From assembly GCA_025455125.1 (NCBI GenBank), contig JALONE010000056.1:1-6686 (forward strand): 6,686 bases of DNA, read 5' to 3'. Made by a program: the position numbers and the translations under genes. This DNA comes from Bacteroidota bacterium. GTDB taxonomy: Bacteria > Bacteroidota > Ignavibacteria > UBA10030. This document shows positions 1 to 5,856 of the stretch, piece by piece; within the stretch, counting starts at the first letter, position 1, and each line of letters opens with the position of its first letter. Under the pieces are notes generated by a model. The model did not search any database and was not told where the DNA came from. It was given only the letters and a program-made list of their open reading frames with translations.

Positions 1-273
1 ATCGAATACTACCGGACGCTCGTGACGAAGTATCCGGCGCACGGCACATCGTCGAATGCATCGTTCATGGTCGGATTCATCTTTGCGAATGAGCTGAAGC
101 AGTACGATTCGGCCCGCGTATCGTACGAGGCGTTCCTCGCGGCGTATCCGACCAGCCCCATGGTGGCCTCTGCCCAATTCGAGTTGAAGACGCTCGGACA
201 GAGCCCGGATGAGTTTCTTGCCGAACAAGCCAGGAAATCCAAGCCATCGGCGAAGTCTCAGACGAAGCGTTAG
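1..273 (+). CDS. TPR-repeat protein, C-terminal fragment
   Basis: The frame is open from the first base of the window, so this is the last 90 codons of a gene whose start lies outside it; the ATG at 22 is internal to the frame. The visible part reads as two helical repeats of TPR type: a YYRTLVTKYP end-of-repeat, then SFMVGFIFANELKQYDSARVSYEAFLAAYP, whose small and aromatic residue spacing and final AAYP fit a TPR_6/YbgF-like unit (quoted here only in outline: key residues G, A, Y, A, YP). A basic, serine- and lysine-rich tail (SKPSAKSQTKR) ends the protein. TPR proteins are scaffolds. In FCB bacteria similar C-termini occur in long periplasmic or lipoprotein-type TPR proteins, but no signal peptide can be seen here because the N-terminus is missing. 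It ends with TAG 17 bp before the DUF58 gene and may share a transcript with it. The TPR call is good; the specific function is unknown. Confidence 0.8.
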   Translation: MEYYRTLVTKYPAHGTSSNASFMVGFIFANELKQYDSARVSYEAFLAAYPTSPMVASAQFELKTLGQSPDEFLAEQARKSKPSAKSQTKR

Positions 274-290
274 CACGTTCGACCCTGACC

Positions 291-1193
291 ATGAAGCCGG
301 CAGATGCACGGACATATCTCGATCCTGCTGTTGTCGCCCAGCTCGCGAACATGGAGCTCCGCGCCCGGTTCGTCGTGGAAGGGTTCATCACGGGATTGCA
401 TCGGAGTCCCTATCATGGATTCTCGGTGGAATTCACCGAGCATCGGCCGTATATGCCGGGGGACGAGATTCGGCACATCGATTGGAAGGCGTTCGGCAAG
501 ACCGAGGAGTACTTCATCAAGCAATTCGAGGAAGAGACGAATCTCAAGTCGCAGGTGATCCTCGATGCGAGCCGGTCGATGGCATTTGCCGCGGAGGGAC
601 GTATCACGAAGTTTGCCTACGCGTCGTCGATCGCGGCTGCACTCGCGTATTTGATGGTCGAGCAACGCGATGCTGTCGGATTGACGCTATACGACGAAAC
701 GATCCGCCAATCTCTGCCCCCGCACGCGACACGATCCTATCTTCGTCAGATCTTGCTTGCGCTCGAACACGCGCAGCCCGGGAATGGCACACAGACTGCC
801 GCCGCGCTGCATGCCATTGCCGAACGCCTCACGCGGAAGGGGCTGATCATCGTTCTCAGCGATCTGTTCGACGATCCTGAACGGACGGTGACCGCACTGC
901 GGCATTTCCGCCACAAGGGGAACGAAGTGATCGTCATGCATGTCCTCGATCCCCTGGAGCGTAGCTTCGCGTTCGGTGCAGACGCGGTGTTCGAGGATCT
1001 GGAATCCGGCGAACGCGTCATGACGCAACCATGGCATCTCCAGCGGGCGTACGCGGAAGCGATGCGGCAATTCCTCGGAACGATCCGTGGCCGCTGTCTC
1101 GACAACGGCATCGACTACGTCCTGCTCGACACCGCAACTCCGTATGATCGGGCACTGACAGAGTATCTGAACAAGCGAGCGAGATTGCATTGA
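291..1193 (+). CDS. DUF58 domain protein (vWA-like)
   Basis: A 300-residue soluble protein of the DUF58 family, which has a von Willebrand factor A-like fold and is often encoded beside MoxR AAA ATPases; its biochemical role is poorly defined. The family signature is clear: FxEHRPYMPGDEIRHIDWKA at about residues 48-67, with the conserved PGD and R-x-ID-W. A MIDAS-type metal site follows: DASRS at 92-96 (D92, S94, S96), then GNGTQT at 164-169, which may supply the threonine, and LSD at 189-191. No membrane segment is visible, unlike longer DUF58 proteins with two N-terminal helices, so this is the short cytosolic class. The ATG at 291 is chosen because the following ADARTYLDPAVVAQLANMEL matches the usual N-terminus of that class; an ATG at 354 would cut it off. 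No Shine-Dalgarno sequence precedes it. The gene lies 17 bp after the TPR gene, probably in one operon. No MoxR gene is in the window. Confidence 0.9.
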   Translation: MKPADARTYLDPAVVAQLANMELRARFVVEGFITGLHRSPYHGFSVEFTEHRPYMPGDEIRHIDWKAFGKTEEYFIKQFEEETNLKSQVILDASRSMAFAAEGRITKFAYASSIAAALAYLMVEQRDAVGLTLYDETIRQSLPPHATRSYLRQILLALEHAQPGNGTQTAAALHAIAERLTRKGLIIVLSDLFDDPERTVTALRHFRHKGNEVIVMHVLDPLERSFAFGADAVFEDLESGERVMTQPWHLQRAYAEAMRQFLGTIRGRCLDNGIDYVLLDTATPYDRALTEYLNKRARLH

Positions 1194-1199
1194 AGAGCC

Positions 1200-1256
1200 T
1201 TGAGCAGTTGAGCATCGAGCAAGGCGCAGGTGCTGAAGTCAACAACCTTAAGTCAA
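1200..1256 (+). repeat. Degenerate heptad repeats after DUF58 gene
   Basis: Just after the DUF58 stop codon the sequence reads TTGAGCA (1200-1206), a single G, TTGAGCA (1208-1214), TCGAGCA (1215-1221) and AGGCGCA (1222-1228). Farther on, AAGTCAA occurs at 1236-1242 and again at 1250-1256, exactly two heptads apart. AAGTCAA is the reverse complement of the TTGACTT found to the right of the hairpin, at 1302-1308. The period is seen directly. Calling it a member of a heptad-repeat class is inference, and the tract is short and imperfect. Confidence 0.45.
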
Positions 1257-1297
1257 AAGAGTTGGCGAGGTATCGCCTTCATGGGCCAACCCTTTTG
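1254..1297 (+). terminator. Candidate hairpin terminator after DUF58
   Basis: An inverted repeat pairs CAAAAGAGTTGGC (1254-1266) with GCCAACCCTTTTG (1285-1297): 12 of 13 positions pair, with one A-C mismatch, around an 18-nt loop. The arms have an A-run before and a T-run after the GC core, as in a bidirectional intrinsic terminator, although the T-run (TTTTGCATTTT) is interrupted. Within the same stretch GGCGA (1264-1268) can pair with TCGCC (1273-1277) over a GGTA loop, which would compete with the outer stem. It lies 60 bp after the DUF58 stop and 63 bp before uvrA, so termination of the TPR-DUF58 transcript is the simplest reading. The outer flanks are oppositely oriented heptad repeats, so the hairpin may instead be a by-product of those. 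Confidence 0.5.
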
Positions 1298-1363
1298 CAT
1301 TTTGACTTCTGACTTTTGCTCCAGGCTCTTTCCCTAACCACTGATCCCTCATTCCTCCTGTGT
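1294..1363 (+). repeat. CT-phased heptad tract upstream of uvrA
   Basis: Cut into sevens from 1294 the sequence reads TTTGCAT, TTTGACT, TCTGACT, TTTGCTC, CAGGCTC, TTTCCCT, AACCACT, GATCCCT, CATTCCT, CCTGTGT. In six of the eight units from 1301 to 1356 the last two bases are CT; in the other two the CT is shifted left by one. The tract runs into the GTG start of uvrA at 1360. No Shine-Dalgarno sequence or convincing sigma-70-type promoter is visible in it. It resembles the short tandem heptamer repeats (STRR) known from intergenic DNA of filamentous cyanobacteria, by pattern rather than by exact sequence. Confidence 0.6.
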
Positions 1364-4233
1364 CTTCTACTTCCCTTATCGTCCGCGGCGCGCGGGTGCA
1401 CAATCTCAGGAATATCGACGTCGATATCCCGCGTGATTCGTTGACCGTTATTACCGGACTGTCGGGATCGGGGAAGTCGAGTCTGGCCTTTGATACGATC
1501 TACGCGGAAGGACAGCGCCGCTATGTTGAAAGTCTGTCCGCGTATGCGCGTCAGTTCCTCGGCGTCATGGAGCGGCCCGACGTCGATTACATCGAGGGAC
1601 TCAGCCCCTCCATCTCGATCGAGCAGAAGACCGTCAGCACGAATCCCCGCTCGACGGTCGGCACAGTGACGGAGATCTACGACTACCTGCGCTTGTTGTT
1701 CGCGCGCGTCGGAACGCAATTCTGCACGAACTGCGGGCGGAAGGTCCAGCGCCAAACGGTCGACCAGATCATCGATGCCATCATGGGATCGCCGGCGGGG
1801 GTGAAACTGCAGATCCTTGCGCCGGTTGTGAAGGGACGCAAGGGACATTATCGAGAACTGTTCGAGAAGCTCTCAAAGGAAGGATTCGTCCGCGTTCGCG
1901 TGGACGGCGAGATCCGTCCCATCGACAAGGGGATGAAGCTGGACCGATACAAGGTCCACACCATCGAGATCGTCGTTGACCGTATCGTCCTGAAGAAAGA
2001 GTTGCGGAGCCGCGTGGCCGATTCGGTCGAGCTCGCGCTTCGGTACGGCGAGGGGGTGTTAAGCGTGTTCGACGGAACGCACGATCATCTCTACAGCCAG
2101 AAGTACGCCTGCCATGAGTGCGGTATCAGCTACGACGAGCCCGCGCCGAATTCCTTCTCGTTCAATAGTCCCTCCGGGCATTGCACGAACTGCGAAGGTC
2201 TCGGAGAACTCAAGAGCTTCGACCTGAAGCTCATCATCCCCGACGAGTCAAAGACCATCAACGAAGAAGGGATCGCACCCCTGGGCAAGCCAAGGAGCAC
2301 GTGGTTCTTCAGCCAGGTCCGCGCGGTCGCGAAGAAGTACGGCTTCAATTTCGATACGCCCATCCGCGATATTCCCCAGGAAGCGCGTGAGGTCCTGTTG
2401 TACGGTTCCCGGGGCGAGAAGCTCGATGTGGTGTACGCGCACGAATCAGGGCGCGTCACGACCTATCGACACCGCTACGAGGGACTCATGAAGATGCTCG
2501 AGCGATGGTATGATGACACATCGTCGAACAACGTGCGGGAATGGGTCGAATCGTTCATGGCGACGTCGCAATGCAGCGAGTGTCGGGGCGGTCGCTTGCG
2601 TAAGGAAAGCCTCTTCGTGCGGATCGAGGACAGCGCGACCGGCGAGCGATGGAATATCCACGAGGTCGTCGGCAGAAACATTCGTGGCGGCATGAAGCTG
2701 TTTTCCACGTTGTCATTGCCGCCGCGCCAGGAAGCGATCGCACGGCAGATCATCAAGGAGATCACGCAGCGTCTGGAATTCCTGCTGAATGTCGGGCTGG
2801 ACTACCTGACGTTGGACCGATCGGCTCGAACCCTTTCGGGCGGCGAAGGGCAGCGAATTCGCTTGGCCACGCAGATCGGAACGCAGCTCGTCGGTGTGCT
2901 CTATATTCTGGACGAACCCTCCATCGGACTCCACCAGCGGGACAACATCAAGCTCATCCATTCGCTCAAGGCGCTTCGCGACATCGGGAATACGGTGATC
3001 GTCGTTGAACACGACAAAGAAATGATCGAGAGCGCGGATTTCGTCGTGGACCTTGGTCCGGGTGCCGGCGAGCATGGCGGACGGGTCGTTCGGACCGGCA
3101 CACCGTCGGAGATCCTCAGAAAGCGGCGGAATGGCGCGGGAGACACCTCGCTGACCGCCGACTATCTTGCGGGACGGAGGGTCATCGAGTGGCCGCCGCA
3201 AAGACGTTCGGGAAGCGGAAAGCAGCTGATGCTCACCGGCGCACGCGGGAACAATCTCAAACATGTCGACCTCAGGATCCCGCTCGGCACGTTCGTCTGC
3301 ATTACGGGCGTGAGCGGTTCGGGGAAGTCAACGTTGATCAATGAGACCCTGTATCCGATCCTCTCGAAGACGTTCTACAGAACGAAGATCGTCCCGTTGC
3401 CCTACGACCGGCTGGACGGACTCAAGCACATCGACAAGGTCATTGATATCGACCAATCTCCCATCGGGAGAACGCCGCGGTCGAATCCTGCGACGTATAC
3501 CGGCGTCTTCACGCTCATTCGGGACCTCTTCACCCAGCTTCCTGAATCGCAGATCCGCGGGTACAAAGCGGGTCGGTTCAGCTTCAATGTCAAAGGGGGA
3601 CGGTGCGAAAGCTGCGAAGGTGATGGCGTTCGGAAGATCGAGATGAATTTTCTCCCCGACGTGTATGTGCAATGTGAAGTGTGTGGAGGCAAGCGCTACA
3701 ACCGGGAGACGTTGGAAGTCCGATACAAGGGGAAGTCGATCGCGGATGTGCTTGACATGCCGGTCGAGGAAGCGATCGAGCTGTTCAGTGAGCTTCCGAG
3801 AATCCAGCGTCACCTGAAGACCCTGTCCGATGTAGGACTTGGGTACATTCGACTGGGACAGCAAGCGACGACGTTGTCGGGAGGAGAAGCACAGCGCGTG
3901 AAACTCTCGACCGAGCTTTCCAAGATCGGCACCGGCAAAACGCTCTACATTCTGGATGAGCCGACCACCGGATTGCACTTCGAAGATATTCGGATGCTGC
4001 TTTCGGTCCTTGACAAGCTCGTGCAGAAGGGGAACACGGTCGTTGTGATCGAACACAATCTCGACGTCATCAAGACGGCGGATTGGGTCATCGACCTTGG
4101 ACCGGACGGAGGAGACGGAGGAGGGGAGATCGTCGCGGAAGGAACGCCGGAGCAGATCGCAGTAGTCTCAAAATCATACACCGGCCAATACCTCGCACGG
4201 GAACTCAACAGCAGACGCATCGCAGCCCCCTAA
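1360..4233 (+). CDS. uvrA: Excinuclease ABC subunit A (UvrA)
   Basis: UvrA is the damage-sensing ATPase of nucleotide excision repair: a cytoplasmic dimer that loads UvrB onto distorted DNA and then leaves. This copy has 957 residues, close to the usual 940-960, and appears intact. Both ABC modules are complete: Walker A GLSGSGKSS at 33-41 and GVSGSGKS at 650-657; ABC signatures LSGGEGQ at 492-498 and LSGGEAQ at 839-845; Walker B ILDEP with D518/E519 and D866/E867. Both structural zinc sites are present: C251, C254, C275, C278 and C749, C752, C772, C775. An extra CTNC pair at 122-125 has no obvious partner pair. The start is GTG at 1360, since an in-frame TGA at 1342 leaves no ATG, GTG or TTG upstream and the protein begins SSTSLIVRGARVHNLRNID as the family does. 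There is no Shine-Dalgarno sequence; the leader is pyrimidine-rich and heptad-phased. No LexA-type operator was recognised. The stop lies 18 bp from that of the opposing glycosylase gene. Confidence 0.98.
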   Translation: MSSTSLIVRGARVHNLRNIDVDIPRDSLTVITGLSGSGKSSLAFDTIYAEGQRRYVESLSAYARQFLGVMERPDVDYIEGLSPSISIEQKTVSTNPRSTVGTVTEIYDYLRLLFARVGTQFCTNCGRKVQRQTVDQIIDAIMGSPAGVKLQILAPVVKGRKGHYRELFEKLSKEGFVRVRVDGEIRPIDKGMKLDRYKVHTIEIVVDRIVLKKELRSRVADSVELALRYGEGVLSVFDGTHDHLYSQKYACHECGISYDEPAPNSFSFNSPSGHCTNCEGLGELKSFDLKLIIPDESKTINEEGIAPLGKPRSTWFFSQVRAVAKKYGFNFDTPIRDIPQEAREVLLYGSRGEKLDVVYAHESGRVTTYRHRYEGLMKMLERWYDDTSSNNVREWVESFMATSQCSECRGGRLRKESLFVRIEDSATGERWNIHEVVGRNIRGGMKLFSTLSLPPRQEAIARQIIKEITQRLEFLLNVGLDYLTLDRSARTLSGGEGQRIRLATQIGTQLVGVLYILDEPSIGLHQRDNIKLIHSLKALRDIGNTVIVVEHDKEMIESADFVVDLGPGAGEHGGRVVRTGTPSEILRKRRNGAGDTSLTADYLAGRRVIEWPPQRRSGSGKQLMLTGARGNNLKHVDLRIPLGTFVCITGVSGSGKSTLINETLYPILSKTFYRTKIVPLPYDRLDGLKHIDKVIDIDQSPIGRTPRSNPATYTGVFTLIRDLFTQLPESQIRGYKAGRFSFNVKGGRCESCEGDGVRKIEMNFLPDVYVQCEVCGGKRYNRETLEVRYKGKSIADVLDMPVEEAIELFSELPRIQRHLKTLSDVGLGYIRLGQQATTLSGGEAQRVKLSTELSKIGTGKTLYILDEPTTGLHFEDIRMLLSVLDKLVQKGNTVVVIEHNLDVIKTADWVIDLGPDGGDGGGEIVAEGTPEQIAVVSKSYTGQYLARELNSRRIAAP

Positions 4234-4251
4234 CTTCACCCCATCATCAAA

Positions 4252-4845
4252 TCACTCATTTTCTGCAGCGAATCTTCTGTGTCTCCGTGGTGTCTTTTCT
4301 CTAAGCACAAACCTCCACAGTCTCTCTTGCCCCGCGGTGATGCCGATGCGCGGTGTTCTGATAATATCCTTCGATAGAATCCTTCGCCCGGGAAGGATCT
4401 GAATTTCCGGTCCCACCAGAGACAGTCCGTTTTGGGCGCGCCCCAGGTCGAACGCCTGACAGAGCTTCGCTGGACCGTTCGCGAGCTCGATGTCCGGCCG
4501 ATTCCGGCGCGTTCGCATCACGTCGATCCCCTCGACGGGTTCCACGGCGCGGAGCAGGACGGCTTCGCCACGGCCTTCCGGCCCCGTCACGACATTCGCG
4601 CAGAAGTGCATGCCATACGTGAAATAGACATACAGGACTCCGCCGGCATGGAACATCACATCATTGCGAGGCGTTCTTCCACGAAACGCATGCGAGGCCG
4701 GGTCGTTCTGCGTGTATGCTTCAACCTCGACGATCCGTCCGGACAGTACATGGGTTCCGTCGCGTCGCACAAGGATGCAGCCGAGCAAATCTCGCGCGAC
4801 CATCAACGCCGGTCGTCGGTAGAAGGAAAGAGGAAACGGCTTCAT
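4252..4845 (-). CDS. 3-methyladenine DNA glycosylase (MPG/AAG type)
   Basis: A 197-residue base-excision glycosylase of the eukaryotic-like MPG/AAG family, which removes alkylated and deaminated purines such as 3-methyladenine and hypoxanthine. Family blocks are in order: FYRRPALMVARDLLGCILVR (8-27), GRIVEVEAY (36-44), NDPASHAFRGRTPRN (47-61), MFHAGGVLYVYFTYGMHFC, ANGPAKLCQAF, and GITAG...LWRF near the end. The catalytic glutamate equivalent to human AAG E125 is E42 in EAY, with Y44 and H52 also kept. The ATG at 4845 is chosen because homology starts at once. The frame opens 24 codons earlier, at 4917, but that stretch looks non-homologous and runs into the heptad tract. The C-terminus is odd: after WRFV the usual GNPxVS-type ending is missing and the last 17 or so codons (LREKTPRRHRRFAAENE) coincide with a repeat-like element at 4262-4303. 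No Shine-Dalgarno sequence was seen. It converges on uvrA. Confidence 0.95.
   Translation of the reverse strand: MKPFPLSFYRRPALMVARDLLGCILVRRDGTHVLSGRIVEVEAYTQNDPASHAFRGRTPRNDVMFHAGGVLYVYFTYGMHFCANVVTGPEGRGEAVLLRAVEPVEGIDVMRTRRNRPDIELANGPAKLCQAFDLGRAQNGLSLVGPEIQILPGRRILSKDIIRTPRIGITAGQERLWRFVLREKTPRRHRRFAAENE
4262..4303. repeat. Repeat-like element at glycosylase 3' end
   Basis: The + strand here contains TCTGTGTCTCCGTGGTGTC followed by TTTTCTCTAA. From memory, strings of the type CTCTGTGTCTCCGTGG are widely scattered in intergenic DNA of many unrelated bacteria and often give spurious peptides such as CVSVVSF, which this strand also does. Only one copy is in the window, so its repetitive nature cannot be shown here. 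It overlaps the last 14 codons of the glycosylase gene on the minus strand. Confidence 0.45.
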
Positions 4846-4898
4846 GCATGGAAGGTAATCCACGCCGCCTCGATTCGCAAGCCATGTTGCTTCTGACC

Positions 4899-4968
4899 CC
4901 GCACTCCGAACTCCCAACTTCGGCCTGCTTTCTTCCTCTTGCTACTTATATCTTATTACTCCATACTA
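4899..4968 (+). repeat. CT-phased heptad tract upstream of rluA-type gene
   Basis: Cut into sevens from 4899: CCGCACT, CCGAACT, CCCAACT, TCGGCCT, GCTTTCT, TCCTCTT, GCTACTT, ATATCTT, ATTACTC, CATACTA. A CT falls at 4904, 4911, 4918, 4925, 4932, 4938, 4945, 4952, 4959 and 4966: ten in a row, every gap 7 nt except one of 6. The first units are GC-rich (CCGAACT-like) and the later ones AT-rich (TACTTAT-like), so the period is kept while the unit changes. The tract fills most of the divergent 128-bp gap between the glycosylase and the pseudouridine synthase and ends 5 bp before the latter's ATG. Any promoters of the two genes must lie in or beside it; I could not place one with confidence. Confidence 0.65.
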
Positions 4969-4973
4969 TCCCC

Positions 4974-5747
4974 ATGAACCTCGCCCGCAAGCTCGACCGC
5001 GTTCTGACGAAGTTCCACTGCGACATCCTGTTCGAAGATGATGCGATCATCGTGATCGAGAAGTCGACGGGACTCCTGGTCATTCCCGATCGCTACAATC
5101 ACGGGGCCCCATGTCTCTCAGATTTCCTCACGGAGGAATTCGGGAAGATCTTCGTCGTACATCGTCTGGACCGGGAGACGAGCGGCGTGCTGGTGTTCGC
5201 AAAGACTCCGGAGGCGCACCAGCTGCTGAACATGGAGTTTGAGAGCAAGACGGCCGGCAAGACGTATGCGGCGATTGTCAAAGGCGTTCCGCAGAATGAT
5301 GAGGGAACGATCGATCTCCCTCTGGGTCCCCATCGAAGCGTTCCGGGGAAGTATGCGGTGAACCGGAGGGACGGGAAAGATTCGGTCACTGACTACGTTG
5401 TCGAGGAGCGGTTTGCAGGATTTGCATTCGTCGAGGTGCGGCCGCGTACGGGGAGGACTCACCAGATCCGCGTGCATTTGAGCGAAGCCGGCATGCCGAT
5501 CGTAGGTGACATGCTCTACGGGGACAAGCGTCCGTTCTTGCTTTCGGACGTCAAGCGGGGGTATCGAATGAAGGGTGAGGAAGAGAAGCCGCTCTTGTCG
5601 AGGACGGCATTGCACGCGACGACGCTCGTGATCACGCATCCGGTCACAAACGAACGAACGACCTTCACATCCGAATTGCCGCGGGATATGAACGCCGTCC
5701 TGAAAAGTCTGCGGAAATACGCCCCCCTGATTGGTTCTGCTGCTTAG
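4974..5747 (+). CDS. RluA-family RNA pseudouridine synthase
   Basis: This enzyme isomerises specific uridines in rRNA or tRNA to pseudouridine in the cytoplasm. The 257-residue protein shows the family core: EDDAIIVIEKSTGLLVIP (21-38), the catalytic block HRLDRETSG at 63-71 with nucleophile D66, then RPRTGRTHQIRVHL (156-169) and MPIVGDMLYG (174-183). No N-terminal S4 RNA-binding domain precedes the core; only about 20 residues do, as in RluA itself rather than RluC or RluD. A charged insert, KRGYRMKGEEEKPLLSR (194-210), precedes the conserved LHA. The ATG at 4974 is preferred over in-frame starts farther left (the frame is open from 4716), because those would read through the glycosylase antisense and the heptad tract and give a non-homologous N-terminus. 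No Shine-Dalgarno sequence is visible. The target uridine cannot be told from sequence, so I give no symbol. It is divergent from the glycosylase gene and convergent with ruvB. Confidence 0.95.
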   Translation: MNLARKLDRVLTKFHCDILFEDDAIIVIEKSTGLLVIPDRYNHGAPCLSDFLTEEFGKIFVVHRLDRETSGVLVFAKTPEAHQLLNMEFESKTAGKTYAAIVKGVPQNDEGTIDLPLGPHRSVPGKYAVNRRDGKDSVTDYVVEERFAGFAFVEVRPRTGRTHQIRVHLSEAGMPIVGDMLYGDKRPFLLSDVKRGYRMKGEEEKPLLSRTALHATTLVITHPVTNERTTFTSELPRDMNAVLKSLRKYAPLIGSAA

Positions 5748-5785
5748 GCGGGCGGGAAAACACGTCCCAAACATCGGCGATTTAT

Positions 5786-5844
5786 CCCGGATAAAACCCC
5801 GGATAAATCCCCGGATAAGTCCCCGGATAAATCCCCGGACACAT
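5786..5844. repeat. 12-nt imperfect tandem repeat, five units
   Basis: Five consecutive units are seen: CCCGGATAAAA (5786-5796, one base short), CCCCGGATAAAT (5797-5808), CCCCGGATAAGT (5809-5820), CCCCGGATAAAT (5821-5832) and CCCCGGACACAT (5833-5844). The left edge makes a 7-1-7 inverted repeat, TTTATCC-C-GGATAAA, at 5781-5795, and each junction recreates ATCC-CC-GGAT. The array occupies over half of the 109-bp gap between the convergent rluA-type and ruvB genes. It could serve as a protein-binding array, contribute to transcription termination from both sides, or be a neutral slippage product. No classic stem plus T-run terminator was found in this gap. Confidence 0.8.
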
Positions 5845-5856
5845 CACCAGGCCAAT

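Noticed and set aside
209..880. A 223-codon plus-strand frame overlapping the TPR and DUF58 genes
   Set aside because: It is arginine-, serine- and cysteine-rich as expected of an out-of-frame shadow, while the DUF58 frame carries all family motifs.
1295..1330. TTGACT in the uvrA leader as a -35 box
   Set aside because: No TATAAT-like or Bacteroidota-type -7 element lies at the right distance, and TTGACT is explained by the heptad repeat.
3328..4056. A 242-codon open frame on the minus strand inside uvrA
   Set aside because: It lies wholly antisense to the conserved second ABC module of UvrA, has no recognisable domain, and is expected in GC-rich coding DNA.
4432..4896. A 154-codon plus-strand frame across the glycosylase gene
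   Set aside because: It is antisense to a clearly conserved glycosylase; the peptide has no family features and there is no leader or start signal.
4846..4917. N-terminal extension of the glycosylase from an upstream ATG
   Set aside because: The 24 extra codons show no glycosylase homology and run into the heptad tract; the family start matches the ATG at 4845.
4939..4969. TTGCTA and TACTAT as a promoter for the rluA-type gene
   Set aside because: The 19-nt spacing is too long for a good sigma-70-type match, and both strings are parts of the heptad tract.
5786..5844. Possible CRISPR array
   Set aside because: Units of 12 nt in direct contact have no spacers, and there are no cas genes.
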